A stretch of DNA of 64,000 nucleotides from Epiperipatus broadwayi. Lineage: Eukaryota > Onychophora > Udeonychophora > Euonychophora > Peripatidae. Within the stretch, counting starts at the first letter, position 1. Each line of letters begins with the position of its first letter. Position numbers and translations under genes: made by a program. Below are positions 39,104-50,075 of this stretch, in pieces. The DNA lies in assembly GCA_028023455.1 (NCBI GenBank), contig JAQFVV010012434.1:6352264-6416263 (forward strand). Reading direction: 5' to 3'. The notes below the pieces were generated by a model. The model worked only from the letters and a program-made list of their open reading frames with translations. It was not told the DNA's origin and did no database searches.

Positions 39104-40676
39104 GGTGCTGATATAATACGCGCTCAGTGGCCATTTTGAATTTGAAAACAGCCAAAAACACTGCTGGCACATGCAAGCGATAAATGTCATCGACTAGAAA
39201 TACTCATTTTTTAAAATAAATAAATCGCCTGAGGCACTATAATTAAAAAAGGTGTTGGGAAGGGACTACACTTAAAAAAATTGTGGGAAACAGTCACATT
39301 AAATAGCCTAAGGTGATACTATCAAAAAAAAAGTGCGGGAAAAGAAAAAGAGGTGAAAAAATACTTTAAAATAAACCAAAAACGCTAATTTATATATATA
39401 GTCATAATCAAACATTGCAATATTTACAAAAACCCGTTAAAATATAGCGATCATTAGAAAAATAATAAATGCTATTTTAAAAATATCAGTCCAGTCTATC
39501 AACGCTATATACTAAATCAGTATTATAATTTTAAAAAACAATATTTAAAAACTATAATGCTATAAATCAAACATTGAGTTGTAATGTCACATTAAATAGC
39601 CAAGGGTTATACTATGGAAAAAAAAGTGCGGGAAAAGAAAAAGAGGTGAAAAAATACTTTAAAATAAACCAAAAACGCTAATTTATATATATAGTCATAA
39701 TCAAACATTGCAATATTAACAAAAACCCGTTAAAATATAGCGATCATTAGAAAAATAATAAATGCTAGTTTAAAAATATCAGTCCGGTCTATCAACGCTA
39801 TATACTAAATCAGTATTATAATTTTAAAAAACAATATTTAAGAAGTACTTTAAAATAAACCAAAAACGCTAATATATATAGTGATGATAATCAAATTAAC
39901 GTGTGTTAAGGCATTTTTTTTAAAAAAGGCATAAAACCTAAATATATATACATAGCAATAATTAGAAAAAATGATAAATGCTTCTATCAAAAGATTACTC
40001 CGGTCTTTCAACAGCATATACTAAATCTCAAAAACCAGTATTATAATTTTAAAAAATGATATTTAAAAAGTATATTGCTAAATGTGAAATGGCGGGAATA
40101 TCACTTTCAACACTATTTCGTGGAGCATTTTTAAAAATATATTTTACATTTGGCTTTGGGATTATCCCTCCAACTAAGAGTTGTAATAATAAATCACAAA
40201 TCTGAATAATATACATATTAATGCATATTACAGTTAGCATTTATTTAAGTAATTTTTTACTAATATTTTAAGAATTTCAAAAAAATTACCAACTTTCTAA
40301 AAATGATGGATAGTCGTCCGCTCAGGCTAAATTTGGTTCTTCCTAGATCTCTTCATTACTGCAACACCACAAGCCATCAACAAATTATACTTTTAAGATT
40401 TAGGTTTATTATTTTAAAGAAGACACCAGTAAAATTAATTTATTCAGGAAATATCGCAGCTTGATATGGTCTCTTTCAAATTTATTTTTAAAACTGTCTA
40501 CTTGGGTCTCTCACAAATTAACTCGGGTATCTATGACGTAAGATAATTTCCAAGAATTATAGTTCAGGTTGGGCCTTTGTCTTACTAAGATAAAAGAAAG
40601 TGTTAAGTTAAACTTTCAAATTTAAAAAAACAACAACTGTAAAACAGCTAATGGATTTTTATGCCTCAAGCCTAAC
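39104..40676 (+). repeat. Left inverted arm of the foldback element
   Basis: The arm contains a tandemly repeated unit of roughly 290 bp, with copies starting near 39293 and 39588. Each has GTCACATTAAATAGCC, then a GTGCGGGAAAAGAAAAAGAG block, then AACCAAAAACGCTAATTTAT. Near 39845 a shorter variant follows. The inner part (40040-40676) pairs with 41104-41745. Repeated units inside long arms are typical of foldback elements. Confidence 0.8.
40049..40240 (-). other. 63-codon open frame in the left arm
   Basis: This open frame is mirrored almost exactly by 41538-41729 on the + strand (three residue differences in 63). It has no motif I recognise. The pair may be chance within inverted repeats, or what is left of a transposase gene. 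I do not claim a function. Confidence 0.3.
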
Positions 40677-41103
40677 TAGTCATCAAATGCAAAAGAGGGT
40701 TAAAATTTATTATAATTTTTTTTATAATAAATTAATGATTTAAAAATATAATCGCACTGTAACATATTATACATCACAACTTGTATTCATATATATATAT
40801 ATGCCGATACATGTATTACTTTTAAGATTTTAGTTTTAACACTTTAAAGACGCAAATAAAATTATTTGGTAATTTATTATAAAAATAAATTAATGATTTA
40901 AAAATATAATCGCACTGTAACATATTACAAGACACAACTTGTACTCATATATATTTATTCCGAAATTATTGCAAAAACAAAAAAGAGACCTGCTTTACGT
41001 GTATGTGCGCATATCTAATATATAAATAAATATATTTATATATTAGATGTGCACACATATTATACATCAAAATACATTATTATAAGATTATATACATAAC
41101 GAT
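40677..41103. other. Spacer of the foldback element
   Basis: The non-arm centre holds a direct repeat of about 85 bp (about 40722-40800 and 40878-40955, including AATCGCACTGTAACATATTA in both). It also holds a small palindrome at about 40999-41062, with arms ATATCTAATATATA and TATATATTAGAT flanked by TGTGCGC/GTGCACA. No coding sequence is seen. Confidence 0.6.
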
Positions 41104-42958
41104 GTTAGGCTTGAAGCATAAAAGTCCATTAGCTGGTTTACAGTTGTTGTTTTTTTAAATTTGAAAGTTTAACTCAACACTTTCTTTTATCTTAGTAAGA
41201 CAAAGGCCCAACCTGAACTATAATTCTTGGAAATTATCTTGCGTCATAGATACCCGAGTTAATTTGTGTGAGACCCAAGTACACAGTTTTAAAAATAAAT
41301 TTGAAAGAGACCATATCAAGCTGTGATATTACCTGAATAAATTAATTTTACTGGTGTCTTCTTTAAAATAATAAACCTAAATCTTAAAAATATAATTTGT
41401 TGATGGCTTGTGGTGTTGCAGTAATGAAGATCTAGGAAGAACCAAATTTAGCCTGAGCGGACAACCATCCATCCTTTTTAGAAAGTTGGTAATTTTTTTT
41501 AAATTCTTAAAATATTAGTAAAAAATTACTTAAATAAATGCTAACTGTAATATGCATTAATATGTCTATTATTCAGATTTGTGATTTATTATTACAACTC
41601 TTAGTTGGAGAGATAATCCCAAAGCCAAATGTAAAATATATTTTTAAAAATGCTCCACTAAATAGTGTTGAAAGTGATATTCCTGCCATTTCACATTTAG
41701 CAATATACTTTTTAAATATCATTTTTTAAAATTATAATACTGGTTTTTGAGATTTAGTATATACTGTTGAAAGACTGTAGTAATCTTTTGATAAAAAGAG
41801 CATTTATCATTTTTTCTAATTATCGCTATGTATATATATTTAGGTTTTACGCCTTTTTAAAAAAAATGCCTTAACACACGTTAATTTGATTATCATCACT
41901 ATATATATTAGCGTTTTTGGTTTATTTTAAAGTACTTCTTAAATATTGCTTTTTAAAATTATAATACTGATTTAGTATATAGCGTTGATAGACCGGACTG
42001 ATATTTTTAAAATAGCATTTATTATTTTTCTAATGATCGCTATATTTTAACGGGTTTTTGTTAATATTGCAATGTTTGATTATGACTATATATATAAATT
42101 AGCGTTTTTGGTTTATTTTAAAAAGTATTTTTTCACCTCTTTTTCTTTTCCCGCATTTTTTTTTGATAGTATCACCTTAGGCTATTTGATGTGACGGTTT
42201 TTACTATTGCAATGTTTGATTATGACTAAATATTGTTTTTTAAAATTATAATACTGATTTAGTATATAGCGTTGAAAGACCGGAGTAATCTTTTGATAGA
42301 AGCATTTATCATTTTTTTCTAATTATCGCTATGTATATATATTTAGGTTTTATGCCTTTTTAAAAAAAAAAGCCTTAACACACGTTAATTTGATTATCAT
42401 CACTATATATATTAGCGTTTTTGGTTTATTTTAAAGTACTTCTTAAATATTGTTTTTTAAAATTATAATACTGATTTAGTATATAGCGTTGATAGACCGG
42501 ACTGATATTTTTAAAATAGCATTTATTATTTTTCTAGTGATCGCTGTTTTAACGGGTTTTTGTAAATATTGCAATGTTTGATTATGACTATTAAAATAGC
42601 ATTTATTATTTTTCTAGTGATCGCTGTTTTAACGAGTTTTTGTAAATATTGCAATGTTTGATTATGACTATATATATAAATTAGCGTTTTTGGTTTATTT
42701 TAAAGTATTTTTTCACCTCTTTTTCTTTTCCCACACTTTTTTTTGATAGTATCATCTTAGGCTATTTAATGTGACGGTTTTACTATTGCAATGTTTGATT
42801 ATGACTAAATATTGTTTTTCAAAATTATAATACTGATTTAGTATATAGCGTTGATAGACCGGACTAATATTTTTAAAATAGCATTTATTATTTTTCTAGT
42901 GATCGCTATGTTTTAATGGGTTTTTGTAAATATTGCAATGTTTGATTATGACTATATA
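41104..42958 (-). repeat. Right inverted arm of the foldback element, part before the gypsy insertion
   Basis: Inverse copy of the left arm, starting GTTAGGCTTGAAGCATAAAA, the complement of the sequence ending at 40676. It has more internal unit copies than the left arm, for example around 41930-42180, 42230-42600 and 42780-42958. A short direct duplication lies near 42530-42660 (AATAGCATTTATTATTTTTC twice). The remainder of this arm lies beyond the gypsy element at 57082-57365. Confidence 0.8.
41538..41729 (+). other. 63-codon open frame in the right arm
   Basis: Mirror copy of the frame at 40049-40240, with differences Y/S, G/E and R/L. No known domain. See the partner entry for the possible readings. 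Confidence 0.3.
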
Positions 42959-43863
42959 TATTGTGCCATTACAATTTAGTCATTAGCTAAATTTATAGTA
43001 ATGTGCACGAGAGAAAATGAACAAAAATCATCATCACATTTTTTTTATATAACAACAAATGAAGCTGTAGGGCATCCAACTTTAAACCCTACAAGATCCA
43101 GTTTTAAAAGCTTTAGACAGAAAAAGAGTGAGGCCACAGTTATATACTTTAATTGTTTGTGTGTTGATAGAAAGGTAATACACACAATTAAACTATTCAA
43201 TTTTTAATTTTTCTTTAAAAAGCAAAATTATAACGCATACGTGTAAGCTATTGATTGTTTTATATTTCAGATATTTAACTTTCTTTAACACTAACCTATG
43301 CTTGATCAATTCTAATATCTTATTCTATACTTCTATTTTGCTTTTCTATAATTGTAAGTGGGAATTGAAAAAGTCACATTTAATTTTAAATATTAGGGTT
43401 ATAATTACTAAGCTAGCAATTATATTATTTAATGTTAGTTTATGAATGATTTGAAATGATAAAGTATGTGTGTACATTACATACAGAAATTTACATTTAT
43501 TAAATATTGAAAGAAAAGGAAGGGTTAAATCTGTCAAATTATTTTTTGTACAATTTTATGTTAAAAGAGGAAATCTGTTGAATCAGATATCTATTTTTGT
43601 AGCAATTTTGTTTTTGTAAATGATTGTTTGTCACGATAGGAGCTTAAGCTGGGTGGGAACTCTAATTTTGAAATTGTCTTATCTTAAGATTAGAGAAAAG
43701 AAACTCCAATTTTAGATATTACAGATATACGTGAAAAAGGATTAAGTCTATTTTTTTTTAAGACAAAAGTGTTTGAAAACCAGGTGTGTGATTTTTTTTG
43801 GGTTGGTCAAAAATAACAATTCACACTATCACTCTAATTGGGTGAGTTGACTCAAAAATCGGA

Positions 43864-43888
43864 TATAAAAGCAGTCTGGAAAATCAGT
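43864..43888 (+). promoter_or_regulatory. Likely core promoter in the 5' LTR of gypsy-B
   Basis: TATAAAA at 43864-43870 sits in a richer patch (CGGATATAAAAGCAGTCTGG). It is followed by TCAGT at 43884-43888, the arthropod initiator motif. The spacing of about 22 bases from TATA to initiator is shorter than the usual 30. The 3' LTR keeps both motifs. If real, U3 would be about 0.9 kb and most of the LTR would be R and U5. Confidence 0.5.
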
Positions 43889-44636
43889 TGAGTGATTAGA
43901 TTAGATTATTGTTATTATAATATATTGCGAGAGAGACTTTTTAAAAATTATTGAAACTAAAGCAGACAAACATTTTAGTTCTGCTAGATAATTTTTTTTT
44001 TAAATCATTTTTTTTATGAAGTTTTGAATGTTGAAAATATAAGAAATGACGGGGTAGAAAAATTATATATGTGTTCCATCAAGACCTGACCATCGTGGAG
44101 CTGCAGATCATATAGGGAAGAAAAGATGTCTGAAAAATATTCTAGTGGGAAGAAAAGATGTCTGAAAAATATTCTACACCTTTCAACTGACCAGAGAAAT
44201 AAGATGTTTTTTTTAAATAGAAAGAAGAAAACATTCACCTGCATTCGAAGGAGATCAGAAAGATGAATTAATCTGATAAATATTAATCATCAAGTCCAAT
44301 TAATTGTTCCAGCAACTGAGTTTAAAACCCAGGAAATTTATAAACGTGAAAACAACTGCTGTATTTCATCCACTAAAAGAATCATGCTTGACAGGAAGAG
44401 AAGAAAAATTAATATAAAGATTTCCAAATTGTCCACTAAAGCAAATAACCTCAATAGGATCATCATCATCAAATAATTATACACTTTAAGAAAGAGATTG
44501 TTCCAAAGAAACACGGAAATTGTTGCTGCCAAAGATAGACATTAAACAAGAGAAATTTGACTCATTAGAAGTCGCTACAAAGAACTGGTAGTATAAAATT
44601 TTTTTTTGATATATTTTCTTTATGATAGCAGAGTCT

Positions 44637-44660
44637 TAATAAAATTTTAGCAATAAAGTG
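44637..44660 (+). terminator. Candidate polyadenylation signals in the 5' LTR of gypsy-B
   Basis: Two AATAAA motifs lie close together (TTAATAAAATTTTAGCAATA and on), about 750 bases after the promoter candidate. Both recur in the 3' LTR near 55159-55177. They are candidates for the R/U5 boundary only; AATAAA is common in this composition. Confidence 0.35.
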
Positions 44661-46561
44661 GTATATTTTATTTAAAGAACTTTTAAAGACAATTCAGATC
44701 GATTAAAACCAAGAATGTCTTACTAATAATAACTTTGAGCTTCATAAATGATCTTGAATGTATCAAAATTATTTGTTTATTGATTTACAGTTATGAAATA
44801 TTAATGTGCAAAATAATTTTTTGTATTATTATTTTGGTTTTAAATAATATTTTGCTATTATGGGATAAAACACGCACATACATAATAATATTTTTATATG
44901 TGTATAATTGCGAGTGAATGTGAAGTAATAAGTAGTAACAAAATATTAGATTATTTTGTTTCAAGTTAAAGTATAGCATTTCAGAGGTAGAAGAGAGGGG
45001 GAGAAAATAATTTAAAACTTGTTTCTAAAACTTGCTCTTTCTAATTTTACTAACATTTATTTTTGTCATTCTACTTACATGTTAGATTATAAGGTATGTG
45101 CGCCAATGAGTGAATATTTTTTTTTATATGAAATACTTTTCTTATGGATGGAATATTTTAACAAATCGGTTAGCCCAATTTAATACAATATACTTTTGAA
45201 ATACATTTACGGGAAAGGGGAAAGAATTTAAAATTTAATGTTATGATTTTAAAACAGTCGATTATGATTATTGTTGTTATTGTTAATATAAATTTTCATG
45301 TAAATATAGAAATTTTTATGTATATGTTAGAAATGCAGTAATAAATATTAGTTTATGTTATTAAACGAGGCGTATATATTTCATTAAGAGTAGTCTTTAT
45401 CAAGTGTGATCATTCATCATCAATGGTTGAATATTAGTTGTTTAAGATATGATTAAATATGCTAAAATTAACAATAATTATGAATTTCTTTATAAAAATT
45501 TAAATTTTATGTTTAGGCTTAGTCCTAAAGCTGTGGTTGAAACCATTGTCATTATCGTTATCATTATCATCATCATCACGTTTTAATTAATGAGCTGTTT
45601 AAATGTTCAAAGGCCATAAATAAATATTGATTTCATAATATTTAGTGATTTCTTAGTAATATTATAACCACCATTCCATCATCTATTTCATGCAAGGATG
45701 AGTGAATTGCCATCCTAAATTAATAGTAATCTGAGCTAGTAAAACTTATAAAAAAGTATTGAAACACATTTGTTATACTAAGATCTGAGAAATGATTTGT
45801 GTCTAATGAATTCCACTTTAGTTTAAAAATGTTTTATGCTTACTTAGATATTAGTGCATACAGTGATATGGCTCTAAAAAGCAAAATCTTCCATGTTTAT
45901 TAGAAATAAAGTACCAAAAAGGGATTCAAATCCGGTACATGTGAAAAGGTTATTAGATATAACTGTGTCTAGATTCAAATAATCTAGTGGCGCCCTGCTA
46001 GACCATATTCACTTGGTATTTGTTTAGATATGCACTTAACATCAAACCAAGAAATGAAAGTGGATAAAATCTACTGTCTGTATACCTGAGCAGATATTTT
46101 ATTGAGTTACTAGTGTACTCACCTCACGTGATTTCCATATACCTGAGTTATAATAGTTGTTATTAATAATTTGTTTATAATTATTGATATTGTGATATCT
46201 TGAGGAATCTAATTATAGAAGTATGTTTCATTTAATCCAATGACCCTTAATAGGATTGATAACTCAGTCTGATCTTTTTGTTTAATAGCCACTACTCAGG
46301 TATTCTTCTCATAATTTAATTTAAGCTACAATGCTTTTCGTTTATTAAGCTAAATATTTATATTTGAATCTTTTCTTAATTATTTAATACATTTGGATCG
46401 TTTCATCATCTTTATTAAGTTACCATGAATATAATATTAGAATATTTGAGATTTTAATAATATTTGGATTTTTGACAAATCCAATGATATTTTAATATAC
46501 AATTGAATTTCTCTTTAATGTGTTACAATGGACCTTTTGAACTACTTTAATTTTGTTACAA

Positions 46562-46579
46562 TGGATGCCCAACTGGGGC
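46562..46579 (+). promoter_or_regulatory. Primer binding site of gypsy-B
   Basis: TGGATGCCCAACTGGGGC begins two bases after the LTR end. It resembles the tRNA-Lys type PBS (TGGCGCCCAACGTGGGGC) with a changed start and one missing base in the middle, so it may use a different tRNA or be mutated. Confidence 0.6.
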
Positions 46580-47889
46580 TTGATATTTTACCATATACCT
46601 GAAAAAGGGAGTCTGTAGAAGGATGGGAGATGTGTGGTTAAAAATAGAGAAATTTTTTTTTAGTAAAATTTTTTTTTTCAGTAAAATTTTTTTTTTGTCT
46701 TACAAAATTTTCTTGGCCATACAGTCTTATTTTACATTTATATATGACGATGTTTAATATGATTTAAATTTTCATTGATGATGATAAAATGGGTACAGCC
46801 ATAAAACAGCTTAGTTTTGTTTTTATCAGTTTTGAAAATAGATGAATATCACAACTTAAGACAAAGGTGAAATAAAAAATAGAATTTTTTTTTTGGAACA
46901 TTAAAATGATTTATTGCCAAATAGGATAGGCATAGTAATAGTGATGAATTATGGGAATAGTAGTCTCATGTGTGTTTGGGGAGTTCATTTTGTAAAAAGT
47001 CTATGATTTTGGAGGTTGGATTGGATATTTGATCGTTGGAGTTTGGTTGGTTAGATTGCAGTTTTGATGATGAGTGGAGAGTTTTGTCATTGCCTTGAGA
47101 ATGCTATGTATTCGTGTAACTCATGAATGATCAAACCCATTCACTGCTCCAACCCAATTTATAAGTTATCTTTATTTTATCATGAAGCAGTTAACAGCAG
47201 TCCTGCCATGATATCAGCCTATAAGTCTCCAAGAGAGAGAGAGCACGGCATAGTTTTCCAATCCAGTTTATATGTTATTCTTATTTTATCATGAAGCAGT
47301 TAACATTAGTCCTGCCATGATATCAGCCTATAAGTCTCCAAGAGAGAGAGCAAGGCTTAGTTTTCTGTAGTCCTTAATAAGCAGGGCATTCTTTGATACT
47401 AGCCACATAAGACTCCAAGAGAGAGAGCAAGGCATAGTTTATCCATTTTAGCCCCTAAACTTAATACTTCTTTTATTGCAACAGAGTTTGCATCATTCAA
47501 TCAAGGGTTGTGGTAGCTAAAGGTGATCGAATTGGGATGATCTTCTGAGTGCTCATGATGCATTGTGTGATTATAGTGCTGTGACTGAATTCTTTTATTT
47601 ATCTCAAGATTGTGAACTGCTAGTCATTCTGTGGACTGTCAATATCTGTCAGATTTCTAGGAGAATGGATGAATGTATAATTTGGGCTATTGCAGACAGA
47701 CATGCACTATATAGATTATTGTTGTGTGATTCATCAAATAAGGATATTAAATTTTTTTTGTATTTGTAATGCATGATAAGGTGAAAAGCAAATCAGTCAG
47801 TTAGTCAAAGATAGGTGTCAGACAAGGAAAGGATGTGTAGGTTTTTGGTGGTCAGGGAAGCACAGATGGGATATATATAATTTTAAAAC
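46580..47889 (+). other. Untranslated leader of gypsy-B
   Basis: About 1.3 kb separates the PBS from the first gag-region ATG. It holds an imperfect tandem repeat at 47154-47442, which is listed separately, and a T-rich stretch at 46650-46700. A small open frame at 47563-47769 has no recognised motif. Confidence 0.6.
47154..47442 (+). repeat. Tandem repeat in the gypsy-B leader
   Basis: Two copies of a unit of about 109 bp (47154-47262 and 47263-47372) share TTTTATCATGAAGCAGTTAA and CCTATAAGTCTCCAAGAGAG. A third, partial copy (about 47373-47442) keeps ACTCCAAGAGAGAGAGCAAG. The place, between PBS and gag, is where packaging or dimerisation signals lie in LTR elements; that role is inferred only from position. 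Confidence 0.7.
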
Positions 47890-48150
47890 ATGAGTGAACT
47901 AAATAATACTGCTGAGGATGTTATGGATGAGGAGGGTGTCCCAATCCCAGGGATCAGTGATAGTTTTTATACTGATGAAGATGATAAGGAGGTTTCCCTT
48001 AAAAAACAAAAAGGAAGAGAGGAAGTAGAGGAAGATGCCTCTAAAATTAGTGGCCATGATACGGCCTCGAGTGGGGAAGTAGAGGAGGGGCCAGACTCAG
48101 ATAGCAAAGAAAACACCATCAGAGATGGAAATGGTAATGCAGATGTTTAA
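47890..48150 (+). CDS. Acidic N-terminal gag segment of gypsy-B
   Basis: This frame of 86 codons starts at the first ATG of the gag region and is rich in Asp, Glu and Ser (for example YTDEDDKEVSL). It overlaps the main gag frame by 26 bases in a different frame. The simplest reading is a single gag gene split by a one-base change near 48125-48150. A separate short protein, or a frameshift during translation, is less likely but possible. Confidence 0.55.
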   Translation: MSELNNTAEDVMDEEGVPIPGISDSFYTDEDDKEVSLKKQKGREEVEEDASKISGHDTASSGEVEEGPDSDSKENTIRDGNGNADV

Positions 48151-49741
48151 AAGACTAGAACAAAAGATGGAGAAAAATAATAAAAGTATAGAAGGTTTAG
48201 AACAAAGTGTAAAAGGTCTAAAAGAAGATAATAAAAGTCTAAGAGAAGATAGTAAGCACAGTATAAAAAGTTTAAGAGAAGACCTAAGAGAAGATAGTAA
48301 GCAAGGGATAGTAAATTTAGAACAAGAGATGGAGAAAAGTATAGAGAGTCTAAGAGAAGATAGTAAGCAAGGTATAGAGAGTTTGAGAGAAGATCTCAAA
48401 GCCAAGATAGAGAACTCTATTGAAAACAACAGCCAAATGATCATGGCTTTGGAAACTAGGATAGAAAAATCCAACATAGAGTGTAAAAATAGGTTTGCAT
48501 CATTAGAGGATAGGATAGAAGGAGTGTGTAGATCTATGGAAGTGGCCAAACAGGAGGGCTGTCAGGGATTGCAGTCATTAAAGGCTCAAGTGGAGCAGTC
48601 TATCGAAGAAAATAAGAAAGAAATTGAGTTAGTTAGGAATGAGGTCCATGGGTTGGTCTCCCAATCCATATCAGAAGGCATAGAAAGGAATGCCAAAATA
48701 ACCTCTGCAGGAATTAATATTAGATTAGAGGAGGTGGTAGCCAAAGTGGACTCATATAAGGAAGCCACCTTGAGCTGTGTAGATCAAACCCTCACTATGA
48801 AAAATAGGTTTAGTGGCTTAGAAAAAGAAATTCAAGAAGTCAAGGGAAGCATGGCCAATGAGTGTGTACAGATAGACCAAAATCTTAGGAAAGAATTGGG
48901 GAAACAAATGGATAGCTTTAGGGAGGAGATAGTGAAAAGGGACAAGTCAAGTTCTTTAGAAGAGGGACCCAGAATGAATCAACATGAATTGGGTGTTATG
49001 TTGGAGAAGGTTGAGGAGAACCAGAAGGCATATGTTATGGAATACATGAACCCCAAGATGGATGATCTCTACCAGAAAATAGGGGAATTAAAAGATCGTA
49101 TTAATGTGGGGCTGCAGGATCAGTCAAACCTAAATTCAGGGCAGAACGATGGTAGCATCAGTCCAGATGACTGTAGGGATAGATCAGAACATAGTCAGTC
49201 AGAGAAAAGGATGCCTACTTTAGTTAAAAATCCACAAGGTGAAAAATTAATAGATAAGGCAGAAAGTAGCAGTAGAGAGGAATATAGAGTAGGAGGGTCA
49301 ATGACCTCAAATTTAATTAAAATTAAGGCCTTTAGTGGGGAAAGCAGGGAGAACCCCTTAGAGTATCTGTATACCTTGGAAGAACTCTTTTCTGTGTGTA
49401 GGCTGAGTGAACAGGAAAAGCTGGCCATTGCCTGTAACCATCTTTATGCCTATGCTAAGGAGTGGTGGCGGTCCCTGTTTGATAAGCCCACTACCTTTGG
49501 GGATTTTCGCTGTGTTATCCTATCATGCTTCTGGAGTGAAGATAGGCAGGACCAGGTGCGCTACCAGATTACACAGGAAAAGTATGGTGGTACCAAGGGT
49601 AGCTATACACAATTTTTCAGAGGGCAGGCAGTTAAGTTGAAAAGTCTGACTGCATTTCCCCTCTCAGAGCACCAAATCCTGAGAATACTCCGACATAATC
49701 TTCCCCGAAGCATTGAACAAATGCTGATTGCCACAGTATAG
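48125..49741 (+). CDS. gag: Gag of gypsy-B with very long coiled coil
   Basis: The frame has 538 codons. Residues 1 to about 340 are charged, heptad-like sequence with an internal repeat around SLREDSKQGIESLREDL (four to five copies in residues 35-100), predicting a long coiled coil. Residues 398-538 are capsid-like: KIKAFSGESRENPLEYL, then EWWRSLFDKP, then a final part with LRHNLPRSIEQML. This matches the retrotransposon Gag domain (conserved W and F/L spacing). No zinc knuckle is seen. Gag would assemble the cytoplasmic particle. The frame ends at TAG 49739-49741, where a one-base change leads into another open frame. Confidence 0.82.
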   Translation: MEMVMQMFKRLEQKMEKNNKSIEGLEQSVKGLKEDNKSLREDSKHSIKSLREDLREDSKQGIVNLEQEMEKSIESLREDSKQGIESLREDLKAKIENSIENNSQMIMALETRIEKSNIECKNRFASLEDRIEGVCRSMEVAKQEGCQGLQSLKAQVEQSIEENKKEIELVRNEVHGLVSQSISEGIERNAKITSAGINIRLEEVVAKVDSYKEATLSCVDQTLTMKNRFSGLEKEIQEVKGSMANECVQIDQNLRKELGKQMDSFREEIVKRDKSSSLEEGPRMNQHELGVMLEKVEENQKAYVMEYMNPKMDDLYQKIGELKDRINVGLQDQSNLNSGQNDGSISPDDCRDRSEHSQSEKRMPTLVKNPQGEKLIDKAESSSREEYRVGGSMTSNLIKIKAFSGESRENPLEYLYTLEELFSVCRLSEQEKLAIACNHLYAYAKEWWRSLFDKPTTFGDFRCVILSCFWSEDRQDQVRYQITQEKYGGTKGSYTQFFRGQAVKLKSLTAFPLSEHQILRILRHNLPRSIEQMLIATV

Positions 49742-50044
49742 AGGAAGCATCAGAAATCCTGGATGCTCTAGAGATTTCAGAGCTAGATTCAGAGACTAGG
49801 CCCAAGAGCACCAAGGACAGGTATAATTATAATGTCTCTAATCTGAATCTGGGTGATCAGACAAATGATCAGAAATTTTAGTAGTTATGGATATAGAAAT
49901 AATTATAGGGCTAGGCCTCCTAATCAATCCTGGGGAAATTTTAGGGATAATGTCGGGAAGAAAGTAATTCCCAGAGATAAGCAACCCTCTACCAGTGGAA
50001 TTACCACAGTGCTAAAAAGGCCCAAAATAAAACTGCATCACTAA
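49738..50044 (+). pseudogene. C-terminal gag/linker region of gypsy-B, frame-broken
   Basis: Two short open pieces in different frames (49738-49882 and about 49853-50044) continue the gag product. The first is acidic (SEILDALEISELDSET) and the second basic and Asn/Arg-rich (YRNNYRARPPNQ). The basic piece would fit a nucleocapsid-like region, but no CCHC motif can be read. At least two single-base frame changes lie here. Confidence 0.55.
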
Positions 50045-50075
50045 ACTAGAGTGGTCCTGGTATAATAGTTCCTCA

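Larger units (their letters stand above)
42959..46560 (+). repeat. 5' LTR of gypsy-B (3.6 kb)
   Basis: This is the direct copy of 53525-57076. It starts T(A)TTGTGCC (the 3' LTR has TGTTGTGCC) and ends TTTTGTTACA. Differences from the 3' LTR include a duplicated segment near 44125-44175 (AAGATGTCTGAAAAATATTC twice), a 4-base TGGA at 46528-46531 missing from the other copy, and a missing short insertion near 43240. Small open frames inside it recur in the 3' LTR, are not conserved by any coding pattern, and are not genes. A length of 3.6 kb is several times that of most animal gypsy LTRs. Confidence 0.88.

Noticed and set aside
43001-44979. Several 60-76 codon open frames in the 5' LTR of gypsy-B and their copies at 53559-55499
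   Set aside because: They recur because the LTR is duplicated. Frames overlap on both strands and have no recognisable domain.
45540-45582. ATC/ATT-rich microsatellite in the LTR, variable between the two LTR copies
   Set aside because: A simple repeat with small length or base changes. It was not considered a CRISPR or other structured array.
48097-48549. 150-codon open frame on the - strand opposite gag
   Set aside because: It is the antisense shadow of the repetitive coiled-coil region of Gag, which lacks stops on both strands because of its codon pattern.
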